A stretch of DNA of 6,373 nucleotides from Planococcaceae bacterium UBA3378 (GCA_002359075.1 DEQA01000144.1:1-6373), one strand, 5' to 3'; counted from the first letter of the stretch, positions 1 to 6,239 are shown. Translations and numbers: made by a program. Notes: generated from the sequence alone by a model not told the origin.

Positions 1-159
1 CCATTGGCTGATCACACAGCAAAGTAAATCCAGTATACAACAACTTCAGGCAGACTGAAAACAATATAACTGCTAGCTTTTGACGCCCTAGTAACAGCTG
101 TGTCTGTTTTCATTGGACTATTTTTCAGCAGCGAATTTGTCTGCTATCGCCAACTGGAC

Positions 160-213
160 ATACAACTTATAAGAAAATAAGTGTCATGTCATTTATTTAT
201 AGTTAAGTTGTAT
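160..213. repeat. Two-helix hairpin in the leader region
   Basis: ATACAACTTA (160-169) is the exact reverse complement of TAAGTTGTAT (204-213). Inside it, AAATAAGTG (175-183) pairs with CATTTATTT (190-198) with one G-T wobble and a 6-base loop. The two helices are separated by a 5 x 5 internal loop. There is no T-run on either side, so it is not a typical intrinsic terminator. It could be a transcript structure, a protein binding site or a remnant of a small repeat element. Confidence 0.5.
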
Positions 214-389
214 ATCAAATATGGCAAATGAACGTTATTGCTGTTTGGAAATGTCGCATATCATCTTTTTAACTAACAGAGCGGATACTGTCTTTTTTTG
301 CATAGAATACATTAGAAAGTAAATTTACTCATGATGGATCATTATATAAATGACTAACCCCATTTGTAAGGCATATATTATTTTAATAC

Positions 390-395
390 GAGGTG
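390..395 (+). promoter_or_regulatory. Ribosome binding site that sets the kinase start
   Basis: GAGGTG lies 6 bases before the GTG codon at 402. The alternative GTG at 393 overlaps this motif and has no site of its own, so 402 is the better start. Confidence 0.7.
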
Positions 396-401
396 TATTT
401 C

Positions 402-1010
402 GTGAAGTATCAAGCATTAGCCAATAGTGTAGTCATGGAGAAAAAGAAAAGGAACCCCCGGCTGAAAAGCTACAGTAATGCGCTGCAATTAATTGGAGCG
501 GGAAGAAGCGCCTATGTATTTAAGGTGAAGAATGAACAGATTGCTTTAAAAGTTTTCTTCCCCGATAAAGCATATATTGCAACAGAAGAAGCCGCGATCT
601 ATCGAAAGCTTCCATCCGGCAGCTACTACCCCGCTCTTCATGAGGAGGGCACAAATTATATTGCAATAGATTACCTGGACGGACATACATTATTCCACTA
701 CCTAGAGAACGGTATCTATATCCCGGAAGAAAAAATACATGCTATTAATGAAGCATTGGAAATAGCAAGAAATGCCGGACTCAATCCCTCGGATATTCAC
801 CTGAAAAACATCATGATTACCATCAACCAGGAAGTGAAGCTAATCGATGTAGCACGCTTTCGCCAAACGAAAAAAGACAGACAGTGGGATGACCTGCAAA
901 AAGTATATTTTAAAGGATACGTGAAACCGTATTTTCCAAAAAGAATTCCTCGTATATTCCTTAACTGTATAGCGGCTGTTTATAAAACGGGACTGCGTTT
1001 TATGGAATGA
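402..1010 (+). CDS. Small atypical serine/threonine protein kinase (YrzF/YbdM-like)
   Basis: The 202-residue product is a minimal protein-kinase fold with most landmarks visible. A glycine-rich loop, IGAGRSAYVFKV, spans residues 31-42. The ATP-anchoring lysine is Lys50 in ALKVF, and Glu62 or Glu63 in EEAAIYRKL is the likely helix-C partner. The catalytic loop SDIHLKNIMI (130-139) carries Asp131 and Asn136. The metal-binding motif is LIDVARF, with Asp149, in place of DFG. The usual HRD is replaced by SDIH, and the C-lobe after Asp149 is short (about 50 residues). These traits match the Bacillus YrzF/YbdM group of probable serine/threonine kinases, as I recall it. Substrates are unknown and the location is presumably cytoplasmic, as there is no signal peptide or membrane segment. 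GTG at 402 was chosen because of the ribosome binding site at 390-395; GTG at 393 would add three residues. The gene stands alone, convergent with the serine hydrolase gene. It could also act as a small-molecule kinase of the same fold. Confidence 0.88.
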   Translation: MKYQALANSVVMEKKKRNPRLKSYSNALQLIGAGRSAYVFKVKNEQIALKVFFPDKAYIATEEAAIYRKLPSGSYYPALHEEGTNYIAIDYLDGHTLFHYLENGIYIPEEKIHAINEALEIARNAGLNPSDIHLKNIMITINQEVKLIDVARFRQTKKDRQWDDLQKVYFKGYVKPYFPKRIPRIFLNCIAAVYKTGLRFME

Positions 1011-1014
1011 CTTG

Positions 1015-1045
1015 AGTGTAGAATGTAGTGACTACATTCTACACT
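1015..1045 (+). terminator. Perfect 15-bp hairpin after the kinase gene
   Basis: AGTGTAGAATGTAGT (1015-1029) and ACTACATTCTACACT (1031-1045) are exact reverse complements around a single base, giving roughly a 13-bp stem with a 5-base loop. It begins 4 bases after the kinase stop codon, and the downstream plus strand is only moderately T-rich (ttccatctttaattt). The position argues for transcription termination of the kinase gene. The weak T-tract leaves a factor-dependent or RNA-stabilising role possible. Confidence 0.55.
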
Positions 1046-1063
1046 TCCATCTTTAATTTCTAG

Positions 1064-1086
1064 AGGGAATAATATATCGATTCCCT
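1064..1086. terminator. Second, weaker hairpin between convergent genes
   Basis: AGGGAAT (1064-1070) pairs with ATTCCCT (1080-1086) over a 9-base AT-rich loop. A T-rich stretch (ttgattttcccttatttt) begins about 5 bases later on the plus strand. It lies between two convergent genes and may be a backup terminator, but the stem is only 7 bp. Confidence 0.3.
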
Positions 1087-1130
1087 ACATTGATTTTCCC
1101 TTATTTTCTATACAATTAGCCCCTGCTCAT

Positions 1131-2159
1131 TTATAAAACGTTTCCTTTTATCAATTCCCCTTCTATTCCGCTCATTATCTGAAATGCTCCGGTTGACTTG
1201 TTCGAACATACAACTACTTTGATTGATGTATTAGGATAATAGGCAGAGTGAAAGTTGACACCCGGGTCATAGCCCATAACATGGTATTTAAAAATGGTTT
1301 CATTTTTCTTTTTGATCCAGATTCCGTAGCCATAGTAGTCTTCTTCATTTTCGTTAGCATACGGTGTCAGCAGCAGCTTCGTTGTTTCTTCATTTAATAA
1401 TGAATAATTCATCAGTGCCTCCCACAGCCTCGCCATATCATGCACTGTAACAAACGCGCCCCCATCCGCCCCGCCTTTTGCCGGCAAGGAATAAATATTT
1501 GTTTTCCAAGTACCATCCTCAAAATCGATATAACCCTGTGCCGTACGAGCAGGCAGAGCATCCATTTCAAAATAGCCCGAGCTCGTCATGCCCGCTTTTA
1601 GAAAAATGTTCTTTACGACGTATTCGTCAAATCTACTTTGACTCGCCTGCTCAACAATCAGACCAAGCAAAATATAGCCCGCATTGTTATAGTCAAACCT
1701 TTCACCGACCTTTGATTTCATCGGCAGATGCTGTAATAACGACAGAAAATCTTCCAGTTGCCGGACATGGTACATCGGTGTTTGAATCCACAGCTCTTCA
1801 AAGTCACCCATGACCTCCTCATCAAAATAATCGGGAATCCCGGCAGTATGCGTCAGCAAATGATGAATGGTGATGTCCTCATCAAAGTGTTTAAAATCAT
1901 ATAGAAGAACATCTTTAATTTTCGTATCTAAAGAGACTTTTCCTTTTTCAATAAGCTGGAGAACGGCTATAGCAGTAAATAGCTTGCAGCCTGATGCTAT
2001 ACCGAACCGGGTTGACGGTGTATTAGGGATTTGCTCTGAACGATTGGCAAACCCAAAGCTTTCGTTTAACAGTAACTCCCCGTTCCGGTCTTCCGCCAAA
2101 ACCGAACCGGAAAAATCAATTTCATTATGAATACCTTCTATTCTTTCTCGCAAACCCAT
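1131..2159 (-). CDS. Serine hydrolase, beta-lactamase/PBP (class C-like) family
   Basis: The protein belongs to the beta-lactamase-fold serine hydrolases (esterases, D-amino peptidases, DD-peptidases). Motif positions use the longer 344-residue form, so subtract two for the start chosen here. The nucleophile motif SxxK is Ser58-Gly-Cys-Lys61. LLTHTAGIPDY (103-113) is the conserved family segment. The second motif YxN is Tyr159-Asn160-Asn161. GGADGGAFVTVHDMARL (231-247) is typical of the fold, and His295-Val-Met-Gly298 fits the HxG version of the third motif. No signal peptide or transmembrane segment precedes the domain, so a cytoplasmic enzyme is inferred and the substrate cannot be told. 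A site AAGGGGAG (2173-2166) touches the ATG at 2165 but lies 6 bases before the ATG at 2159, so 2159 is preferred. It is the last gene of the minus-strand cluster, 42 bases after the small acidic gene. The family is often labelled beta-lactamase, but antibiotic hydrolysis is not implied. Confidence 0.92.
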   Translation of the reverse strand: MGLRERIEGIHNEIDFSGSVLAEDRNGELLLNESFGFANRSEQIPNTPSTRFGIASGCKLFTAIAVLQLIEKGKVSLDTKIKDVLLYDFKHFDEDITIHHLLTHTAGIPDYFDEEVMGDFEELWIQTPMYHVRQLEDFLSLLQHLPMKSKVGERFDYNNAGYILLGLIVEQASQSRFDEYVVKNIFLKAGMTSSGYFEMDALPARTAQGYIDFEDGTWKTNIYSLPAKGGADGGAFVTVHDMARLWEALMNYSLLNEETTKLLLTPYANENEEDYYGYGIWIKKKNETIFKYHVMGYDPGVNFHSAYYPNTSIKVVVCSNKSTGAFQIMSGIEGELIKGNVL

Positions 2160-2165
2160 ACTCAT

Positions 2166-2173
2166 CTCCCCTT
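2166..2173 (-). promoter_or_regulatory. Ribosome binding site deciding the hydrolase start
   Basis: On the minus strand AAGGGGAG directly abuts ATG at 2165, leaving no room for normal initiation there. ATG at 2159 is 6 bases away, a normal spacing. Confidence 0.6.
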
Positions 2174-2201
2174 CATTTCCTGCATTTTTTTAACGCGCCG
2201 A

Positions 2202-2567
2202 TTAATATTCATCATACGGTAACAACATTAAATCATCCTCGCAAAGCCCTGATTGTTTCTGGCGTTTATACTCCATTAGTTCCTCCATGAAATTACGAAC
2301 GGTGTTTTCTAAGGACAATTCAATAGAAATTCCGGAGCCATATCCTCCTTCGTAACCGCCTTCTGAAGTTTTTATCCTGAGATTTGTGAATCCTGAAAAA
2401 TAAGAGCTGGTTTGACTTTCATAGATTTTCACTTTAAATAGACCATAGGGAATAAAATCTCCCTCAAATAATTCTCCAAAAAAATTCAGAGCACTAATTT
2501 CAAATTCAGCCACACATTTTTCTATACAAGCAACATTTTCGATTCTAATATCCTTCCAATCCAACAT
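2202..2567 (-). CDS. Small acidic protein of unknown function
   Basis: I do not recognise this 121-residue protein. It is acidic, with 22 Asp/Glu against 11 Lys/Arg, and has no signal peptide or membrane segment. The first two thirds alternate hydrophobic and polar residues as in beta strands. A glycine/tyrosine turn, EGGYEGGYGSG (69-79), follows. A predicted helix covers about 87-105 (ENTVRNFMEELMEYKRQKQ), and the tail is acidic, ending in DEY. The start is well set: AAAGGAG (2579-2573) lies 5 bases before ATG at 2567, whereas the upstream in-frame ATG at 2606 lacks any site. The gene begins 51 bases after the 608-residue gene and ends 42 bases before the hydrolase, so co-transcription is likely. 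Small acidic single-domain proteins of this shape are common among immunity and partner proteins, but nothing here proves such a role. Confidence 0.8.
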   Translation of the reverse strand: MLDWKDIRIENVACIEKCVAEFEISALNFFGELFEGDFIPYGLFKVKIYESQTSSYFSGFTNLRIKTSEGGYEGGYGSGISIELSLENTVRNFMEELMEYKRQKQSGLCEDDLMLLPYDEY

Positions 2568-2572
2568 GACAT

Positions 2573-2579
2573 CTCCTTT
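2573..2579 (-). promoter_or_regulatory. Ribosome binding site setting the small acidic gene start
   Basis: AAAGGAG on the minus strand is 5 bases upstream of ATG 2567. It lies inside the longer frame that opens at 2606, which is why the shorter protein is preferred. Confidence 0.75.
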
Positions 2580-2618
2580 ACTAGAACAAAGGACGTTTTT
2601 GTTCATTACTGTTTACAT

Positions 2619-4445
2619 TCACAACAAACTCTTTGCCGCCTGGCGGTTTTCCTTATCCGTAGAAGCACCGGCAACATGCTTCAGTGCCTCTACCATCTCA
2701 GGTGTGTTCCAGGATGCTTTCTCCTGTTCGCTCATTGTCGACAAGGCAAAGCCCTGCACTGTTTCATCTGCTGAACGCAGACATTTTTCAATGAAAGCCA
2801 GTCCCATTCCTTCAAAACCCCTTAATGCTTGCAGCAGTATAATAACGGTAAGCTTCTCTTCATCCGCTAGCTCATCAAGTGAATCATAGCGGTCTGTCAT
2901 CGCTACTAAAGCTTCCGTCACTTTCTGTTCCTTCATCTCCAGTAATGCTACATGATATTCGATGTTAGCAGGCTCTTTTTTCAGCTTTTCAAATAGTAAT
3001 TCTTTAATATCCGCTTTATAAAACTTGGCAATTGCTAGTGCCTGTAACTGCTCCTTCTCTTCTGAATGGAGTATTGCTAATGCTTCCTGCTGCCATTTAG
3101 GGTCTGCCGCAATTTCCTGGATGGCTTCATGTGCGGCACGTCGCTCATGGGGCTTCCAGTTGTTTTCATAGCGGTCATTCCATGTTTCTTCATCGACGTT
3201 CATATAATCGGCAATACGCGTCAGCATATAAAAGTCTTCCAGCGTCTGGCAGTTGGTTTTAGCATGATAGGCATAGCGCATAAGCACCTGCCCCGCATAT
3301 TCATATTCGTCAATCGGCCTGTGTCCGTCCTCTGACAGCAGACCTTCAATGATCTCAGTCGCACCAACAAATAATTCATTTGATATATCCGGTTCGTGCA
3401 GGACGACATCGAGCCTGCCTTTTTCCGCACAAACAACCGAGGAGTAGCTGTTCAGGATATCATTTTTCGTTCCTTCTATTAAAAACCACTGGCGGATTTC
3501 GTCTGTTTCAGGCTCCAAAAAGTTAACGGCCTCTATTTTCCCCCAACCGTTTACAGTTTGGGCCAGCTGCCAAATATAATCATTTACATTCCGTGTTCCA
3601 TTTTTCAACGCAAACAAAGCAACCCCTGTAAATTCTTCGTGTAATGCAATGGTCTGCAAACGCTCCTTGTAGGCATCGCAATTGGTGCAGCCCAAAATCA
3701 CCATCGCAAACTTTGCGACTTCCCGGTGCGCTGCATTTTCAAGCAGCCAAAGTGCTTCTGTCTGCACACGCTGTTCATCCTTCTCCTCCTGCATGAACAG
3801 CTCCACTAATTCGTGAAAATAGCTGATCACCATTTCCTCCTGAATCTTTTCATATGTCGCTTTCCGTGTTTGATTTGTCGGGTTCTCTACCTGCTCCATA
3901 AACAACTTGAGGAGCTTTTTTGTATAAAAAGGTGTCACGACATCCGCCAGCAACCGGTCTGATAACCCCGGTGCCAGCTTTGGATGGTTTTCATCAAATA
4001 AATATTCCTCATCAGGTAAATCGGTATGTAGTATCCGCCCATGTTCCTGCACCTGCTTTTCGAGATATGGCACGATTTTTTCCTTATTTGACCAAGGTAA
4101 AAATTCCAGCGTCACAGCTTCCTTTAACATAATGCGTCCGTCTATCTTCACCGTAATATTCAGCCGGACAAAGCCGCCGATCTTCACGTGTACTTTATGC
4201 ATTTCCCCATCTGAACTCTGGAAAGTTCCCGACAATGTAGAATACGGAATCAAGTGTGACCACATCGACTGGCGGGTGTAGCGGTCAATTATTTGGCCAT
4301 CGACAGTCAATGTTTCCTCCATCATTTTGTTATGTATCTCGATTTTATGCCCATCAAAGTCAATCGCCCAATATTTGTCGACCTCCTTTGCCGCATCTTT
4401 TTTCGCATTACGCATTTCCCGTTTTAATTCTTCTTTCAGACCCAT
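2619..4445 (-). CDS. Large cytoplasmic protein with N-terminal beta domain and alpha-helical repeats
   Basis: The 608-residue product opens with a charged helix (1-24). A beta-rich domain follows (about 25-118) that contains two related segments, HKIEIHN...LTVDG (33-50) and HKVHVKI...ITVKIDG (83-103). From about 160 to the end it is almost entirely helical, with repeated helix pairs resembling HEAT/TPR-type alpha-solenoids. Examples are TEALWLLENAAHREVAKFA (229-247) and the Ala/Leu/Glu-rich helices near the C-terminus. A CxxC pair (Cys253, Cys256, in GCTNCDAY) sits in the helical part. There is no signal peptide, transmembrane segment or catalytic motif that I recognise. From memory and with low certainty, similar Bacillus proteins carry the old label 'limonene hydroxylase'; nothing seen here supports a redox enzyme. 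The architecture suggests a scaffold or binding protein. ATG at 4445 follows AAAGGAG (4459-4453) with 7-base spacing. It is the first gene of the minus-strand cluster. Confidence 0.9.
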   Translation of the reverse strand: MGLKEELKREMRNAKKDAAKEVDKYWAIDFDGHKIEIHNKMMEETLTVDGQIIDRYTRQSMWSHLIPYSTLSGTFQSSDGEMHKVHVKIGGFVRLNITVKIDGRIMLKEAVTLEFLPWSNKEKIVPYLEKQVQEHGRILHTDLPDEEYLFDENHPKLAPGLSDRLLADVVTPFYTKKLLKLFMEQVENPTNQTRKATYEKIQEEMVISYFHELVELFMQEEKDEQRVQTEALWLLENAAHREVAKFAMVILGCTNCDAYKERLQTIALHEEFTGVALFALKNGTRNVNDYIWQLAQTVNGWGKIEAVNFLEPETDEIRQWFLIEGTKNDILNSYSSVVCAEKGRLDVVLHEPDISNELFVGATEIIEGLLSEDGHRPIDEYEYAGQVLMRYAYHAKTNCQTLEDFYMLTRIADYMNVDEETWNDRYENNWKPHERRAAHEAIQEIAADPKWQQEALAILHSEEKEQLQALAIAKFYKADIKELLFEKLKKEPANIEYHVALLEMKEQKVTEALVAMTDRYDSLDELADEEKLTVIILLQALRGFEGMGLAFIEKCLRSADETVQGFALSTMSEQEKASWNTPEMVEALKHVAGASTDKENRQAAKSLL

Positions 4446-4532
4446 TGATGTTCTCCTTTGATGTGTAATTGTATGTAGTACTGCATTTAATTAATGTTGA
4501 AAAGTGCTGGTTTGAAGCCTTTTACTAAAAGC

Positions 4533-4576
4533 TACATTGAACATAATATTATAAGATTTCAGTGCCGTTAATGTAG
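4533..4576. promoter_or_regulatory. Inverted repeat flanking a -10 box in the cluster leader
   Basis: CTACATT (4533-4539) and AATGTAG (4570-4576) are exact reverse complements. With one bulged base the pairing extends by three more (AAC 4541-4543 with GTT 4567-4569). A minus-strand TATAAT (4554-4549) lies between the arms. The layout fits an operator around a promoter for the minus-strand cluster, but the matching -35 is poor. Confidence 0.3.
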
Positions 4577-4837
4577 TTGTTCCAGTCTGTCAATCCAGTA
4601 ATTATATCATTTCTCATATTTTAGTATACATGATGATACGTGTATGGTCCCTCTTAATTTCTTGCCAGAAAAATTTAGTAATAAAGAGATGAAAAATTAG
4701 AACGGAAAAGCCTTTTCAATACAATTCAGGAAAATAGCTTTCCCAGCAGTAATTTGGAAATATATTTTATTGTAAAATGAAGTATAGACTCTTTTGGAAG
4801 GATATATAGAAGGTTTCGGATTTTACCATGCAAGTGA

Positions 4838-4981
4838 AAGCAGCGAATTCAAACAATTTCGCCATTAGTAAATATTGATTCACTTGACGGATGTTATTTT
4901 TTGGACGAGGAAAACAGAAATTTACGCATCACATCTAGAAACGGAACAGGTGACACAGCCTGTATCGGGCCGAGAAGATGA
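4838..4981 (+). pseudogene. Possible decayed coding fragment
   Basis: A plus-strand stretch of 47 codons between two TGA stops reads as a plausible soluble protein piece, including VNIDSLDGCYFLDEENRNL. It contains no ATG or GTG, and no ribosome binding site precedes it. Just upstream, another frame (about 4789-4857) also reads as protein-like sequence, EGFGFYHASESSEFK, ending in two stops. Together they could be the frameshifted remains of one gene. I do not recognise the family, and a chance open stretch remains possible. Confidence 0.25.
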
Positions 4982-4993
4982 GGAAGATATGTA

Positions 4994-5278
4994 TTATTTA
5001 TTCCGCACTTTCGTTTGTTCAGCTCCCCGTTCTTTACCATATACAGCTGACACAGAATCACGTTTCTTCAGCTTAAGTCCACCAAAAATTCCTGACAAAA
5101 TCGTTATGATACTTAACACAAAGTTACAGCTATACATGACAATGGTCGTCCAATGGTGCTCTCCTGCACCTAGAGGCCCAATCTTAGGAACAAAAAAATC
5201 ATAATAAACAACACCAAGCGTAAACAATAATAAGAAGGAGCCCATAATAATGCAGAAAATCACTTTATTTTTTGTCAT
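4994..5278 (-). CDS. Small two-helix membrane protein of unknown function
   Basis: The 94-residue product has two clear membrane segments, about 6-26 (VIFCIIMGSFLLLFTLGVVY) and 46-66 (IVMYSCNFVLSIITILSGIF). They are joined by a loop of about 20 residues containing GPLGAGEHHW. Lysines before the first helix and the KLKKR cluster after the second predict both ends in the cytoplasm and the loop outside. The C-terminal 25 residues are charged. ATG at 5278 has only a weak upstream AGGT about 7 bases away. It starts 32 bases after the regulator gene on the same strand, so the two are probably transcribed together. Its function is unknown; a sensor, immunity or accessory membrane role for the regulator is a guess. 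Confidence 0.8.
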   Translation of the reverse strand: MTKNKVIFCIIMGSFLLLFTLGVVYYDFFVPKIGPLGAGEHHWTTIVMYSCNFVLSIITILSGIFGGLKLKKRDSVSAVYGKERGAEQTKVRNK

Positions 5279-5310
5279 CTCTGTTACCTGCCTTTATGTA
5301 GAATTAGTCT

Positions 5311-6171
5311 TTATTTAATAGTTGTTTTCTGTTTAGCAATCTCCTCCAGCAAAAAGAACAGTACCTCCCGATCGTCAAATAAATCCATCAGCGTCTCCAG
5401 CTTTCGGATTTCCTCCTCATATGGTCGGTTTAAATGAAGATGGCAAATCGCTTTATATGTATAAATATAGCCTAATGATTGGTAGGTTAATTTTCTTTTG
5501 AATTTCTTGTAAGTCCGGTCCAGCCATTCAATACACGCCTCGTACTCTTCATTTTCCAAATATAAAAGCGTCAAATTTAACTGAAAATAGAGTTTCAAAT
5601 ATGTTATATCTCTTTCATAATCATCATAGGCATTTAACCTTTTGATGGCCGTTGTTGTAATATGAATAGCGGTATCCAACGGGAATAAGACAATAATCGA
5701 ATTCAGCAATTCCATATCTTCAATATACCAGTGATCTAACTTTTGGACCCTCTCCCAAATATGTTCTGCTATCGCCCTTACGGCTTCTAAATCATCTTCC
5801 TGTGTTAGGATGAGCAATGCCCGGAAGGAATCAAAGAGCAGTTCAACCCCATTATCCGGCTGTCTTTTTAAATAGTGCTCAATATTGTGCAATTGGTCCT
5901 TTATTTCATTTGGCAGCGTGAGCTCCATTTCCCGGTAATCCTTCAGTATTTTTTCCCGTTCTTTCGCTTCATACTGGTGATGAATGTAGAGGAATTCATT
6001 CAATGATATATTGAGTCTTTCCACTAGTTGTACAAGGAGCTCTGCACTTATTTGCAATTGATCCTTCTCGATTCTTGAATACGTTCCCTGCTGGACAATT
6101 CCCTCTATCAGTTCCTTTTGGGTCATATTCCGGTTTTTTCGTATGCTTTTTAATGTAGCTCCAAATCCCAT
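5311..6171 (-). CDS. Rgg/PlcR-like helix-turn-helix regulator with TPR-like C-terminal domain
   Basis: The 286-residue protein starts with an XRE-type DNA-binding domain (about 3-61). It contains the characteristic pattern LKSIRKNRNMTQKEL (7-21), then QQGTYSRIEKD (27-37) as the recognition region, then LLVQLVERLNISLNEFL (45-61). After a linker helix (64-90) the remainder is helical, with TPR-like helix pairs such as YLKLYFQLNLTLLYLENEEY. Length and layout match the Rgg/GadR/MutR and PlcR-type regulators (RRNPP class), several of which bind small peptides through the helical domain. Peptide binding here is inferred from architecture only. GGAGGGG (6182-6176) lies 4 bases before ATG 6171 (6 from its GGAGG core), so this start is preferred over the ATG at 6216. 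It diverges from the gene at 6285 and is followed by the small membrane-protein gene. It probably acts on the shared intergenic region, where a palindrome lies at 6240-6255. Confidence 0.92.
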   Translation of the reverse strand: MGFGATLKSIRKNRNMTQKELIEGIVQQGTYSRIEKDQLQISAELLVQLVERLNISLNEFLYIHHQYEAKEREKILKDYREMELTLPNEIKDQLHNIEHYLKRQPDNGVELLFDSFRALLILTQEDDLEAVRAIAEHIWERVQKLDHWYIEDMELLNSIIVLFPLDTAIHITTTAIKRLNAYDDYERDITYLKLYFQLNLTLLYLENEEYEACIEWLDRTYKKFKRKLTYQSLGYIYTYKAICHLHLNRPYEEEIRKLETLMDLFDDREVLFFLLEEIAKQKTTIK

Positions 6172-6175
6172 TTTG

Positions 6176-6182
6176 CCCCTCC
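6176..6182 (-). promoter_or_regulatory. Ribosome binding site setting the regulator start
   Basis: GGAGGGG on the minus strand precedes ATG 6171 with normal spacing. The upstream in-frame ATG at 6216 has no such site, and its extra 15 residues fall before the conserved domain. Confidence 0.75.
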
Positions 6183-6227
6183 AATATTCCGATCCGTATA
6201 TTTTGTTTGTTTTCAATTATCTACCAG

Positions 6228-6233
6228 TATAAT
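6228..6233 (+). promoter_or_regulatory. Candidate -10 box for the divergent plus-strand gene
   Basis: A consensus TATAAT lies 52 bases before the ATG at 6285. The -35 is weak: TTGTTT-like sequence occurs 15 or 19 bases upstream. Transcription would begin at about 6240, at the edge of the palindrome. Confidence 0.4.
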
Positions 6234-6239
6234 AAAAAT

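Larger units (their letters stand above)
1..401. other. Region without intact gene upstream of the kinase
   Basis: No complete reading frame with a start codon and ribosome binding site was found on either strand. The first 180 bases contain several short open stretches with protein-like composition in shifted frames. On plus, codons from 70 to 180 read as a hydrophobic tail ending at TAA. On minus, a 33-codon ATG frame runs from 113 to 12 without a Shine-Dalgarno site. Such mirrored open stretches could be the eroded end of a membrane-protein gene or chance. The middle holds a hairpin at 160-213. The right part (about 290-400) is AT-rich, with a T7 run at 293-299 and a TATAAA at 345-350, and probably contains the promoter of the kinase gene. 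No convincing -35/-10 pair could be fixed. Confidence 0.5.
4446..4993. other. Long gap between the minus-strand cluster and the regulator pair
   Basis: These 548 bases carry no intact gene. The left end is the leader of the three-gene cluster, with its ribosome binding site at 4453-4459. On the minus strand a perfect -10 (TATAAT, 4554-4549) and, separately, a perfect -35 (TTGACA, 4593-4588) occur. They are 33 bases apart and cannot form one promoter. The central part (4620-4830) is AT-rich with only short imperfect hairpins. From 4838 to 4981 a plus-strand open stretch of protein-like composition lacks a start codon. No clear terminator for the membrane-protein gene ending at 4994 was found. 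Confidence 0.5.

Noticed and set aside
2..58. Plus-strand open stretch from the left edge to a TGA, possibly a gene end
   Set aside because: Only 18 codons are visible, with no recognisable motif; could be chance.
12..113. Minus-strand ATG frame of 33 codons with a hydrophobic C-terminus
   Set aside because: No Shine-Dalgarno site before the ATG, and an equally protein-like plus-strand reading covers the same bases, so it cannot be called a gene.
278..299. ACAG...CTGT followed by T7 as an intrinsic terminator
   Set aside because: The stem is only 4 bp with an 8-base loop, too weak, and no gene ends just upstream.
1478..2130. Two plus-strand open frames opposite the serine hydrolase gene
   Set aside because: They are antisense shadows. 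The minus strand shows all hydrolase active-site motifs across the same bases.
1131..2165. Calling the hydrolase an antibiotic-resistance beta-lactamase
   Set aside because: It lacks an export signal and has the broad class C-like/esterase motifs shared by many non-resistance enzymes.
2566..4468. Several short open frames on both strands within or opposite the 608-residue gene
   Set aside because: No ribosome binding sites or recognisable domains; fully explained by the long minus-strand gene.
4549..4593. TTGACA and TATAAT on the minus strand as one promoter for the cluster
   Set aside because: The spacing is 33 bases, far outside the 16-18 base range; 17 bases after TTGACA the sequence is TAACGG, a poor -10.
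4875..5204. Plus-strand open frame of 109 codons
   Set aside because: Most of it lies opposite the 94-residue membrane protein gene, has no ribosome binding site, and its translation lacks domain-like character. Only the first part overlaps the possible decayed fragment, in another frame.
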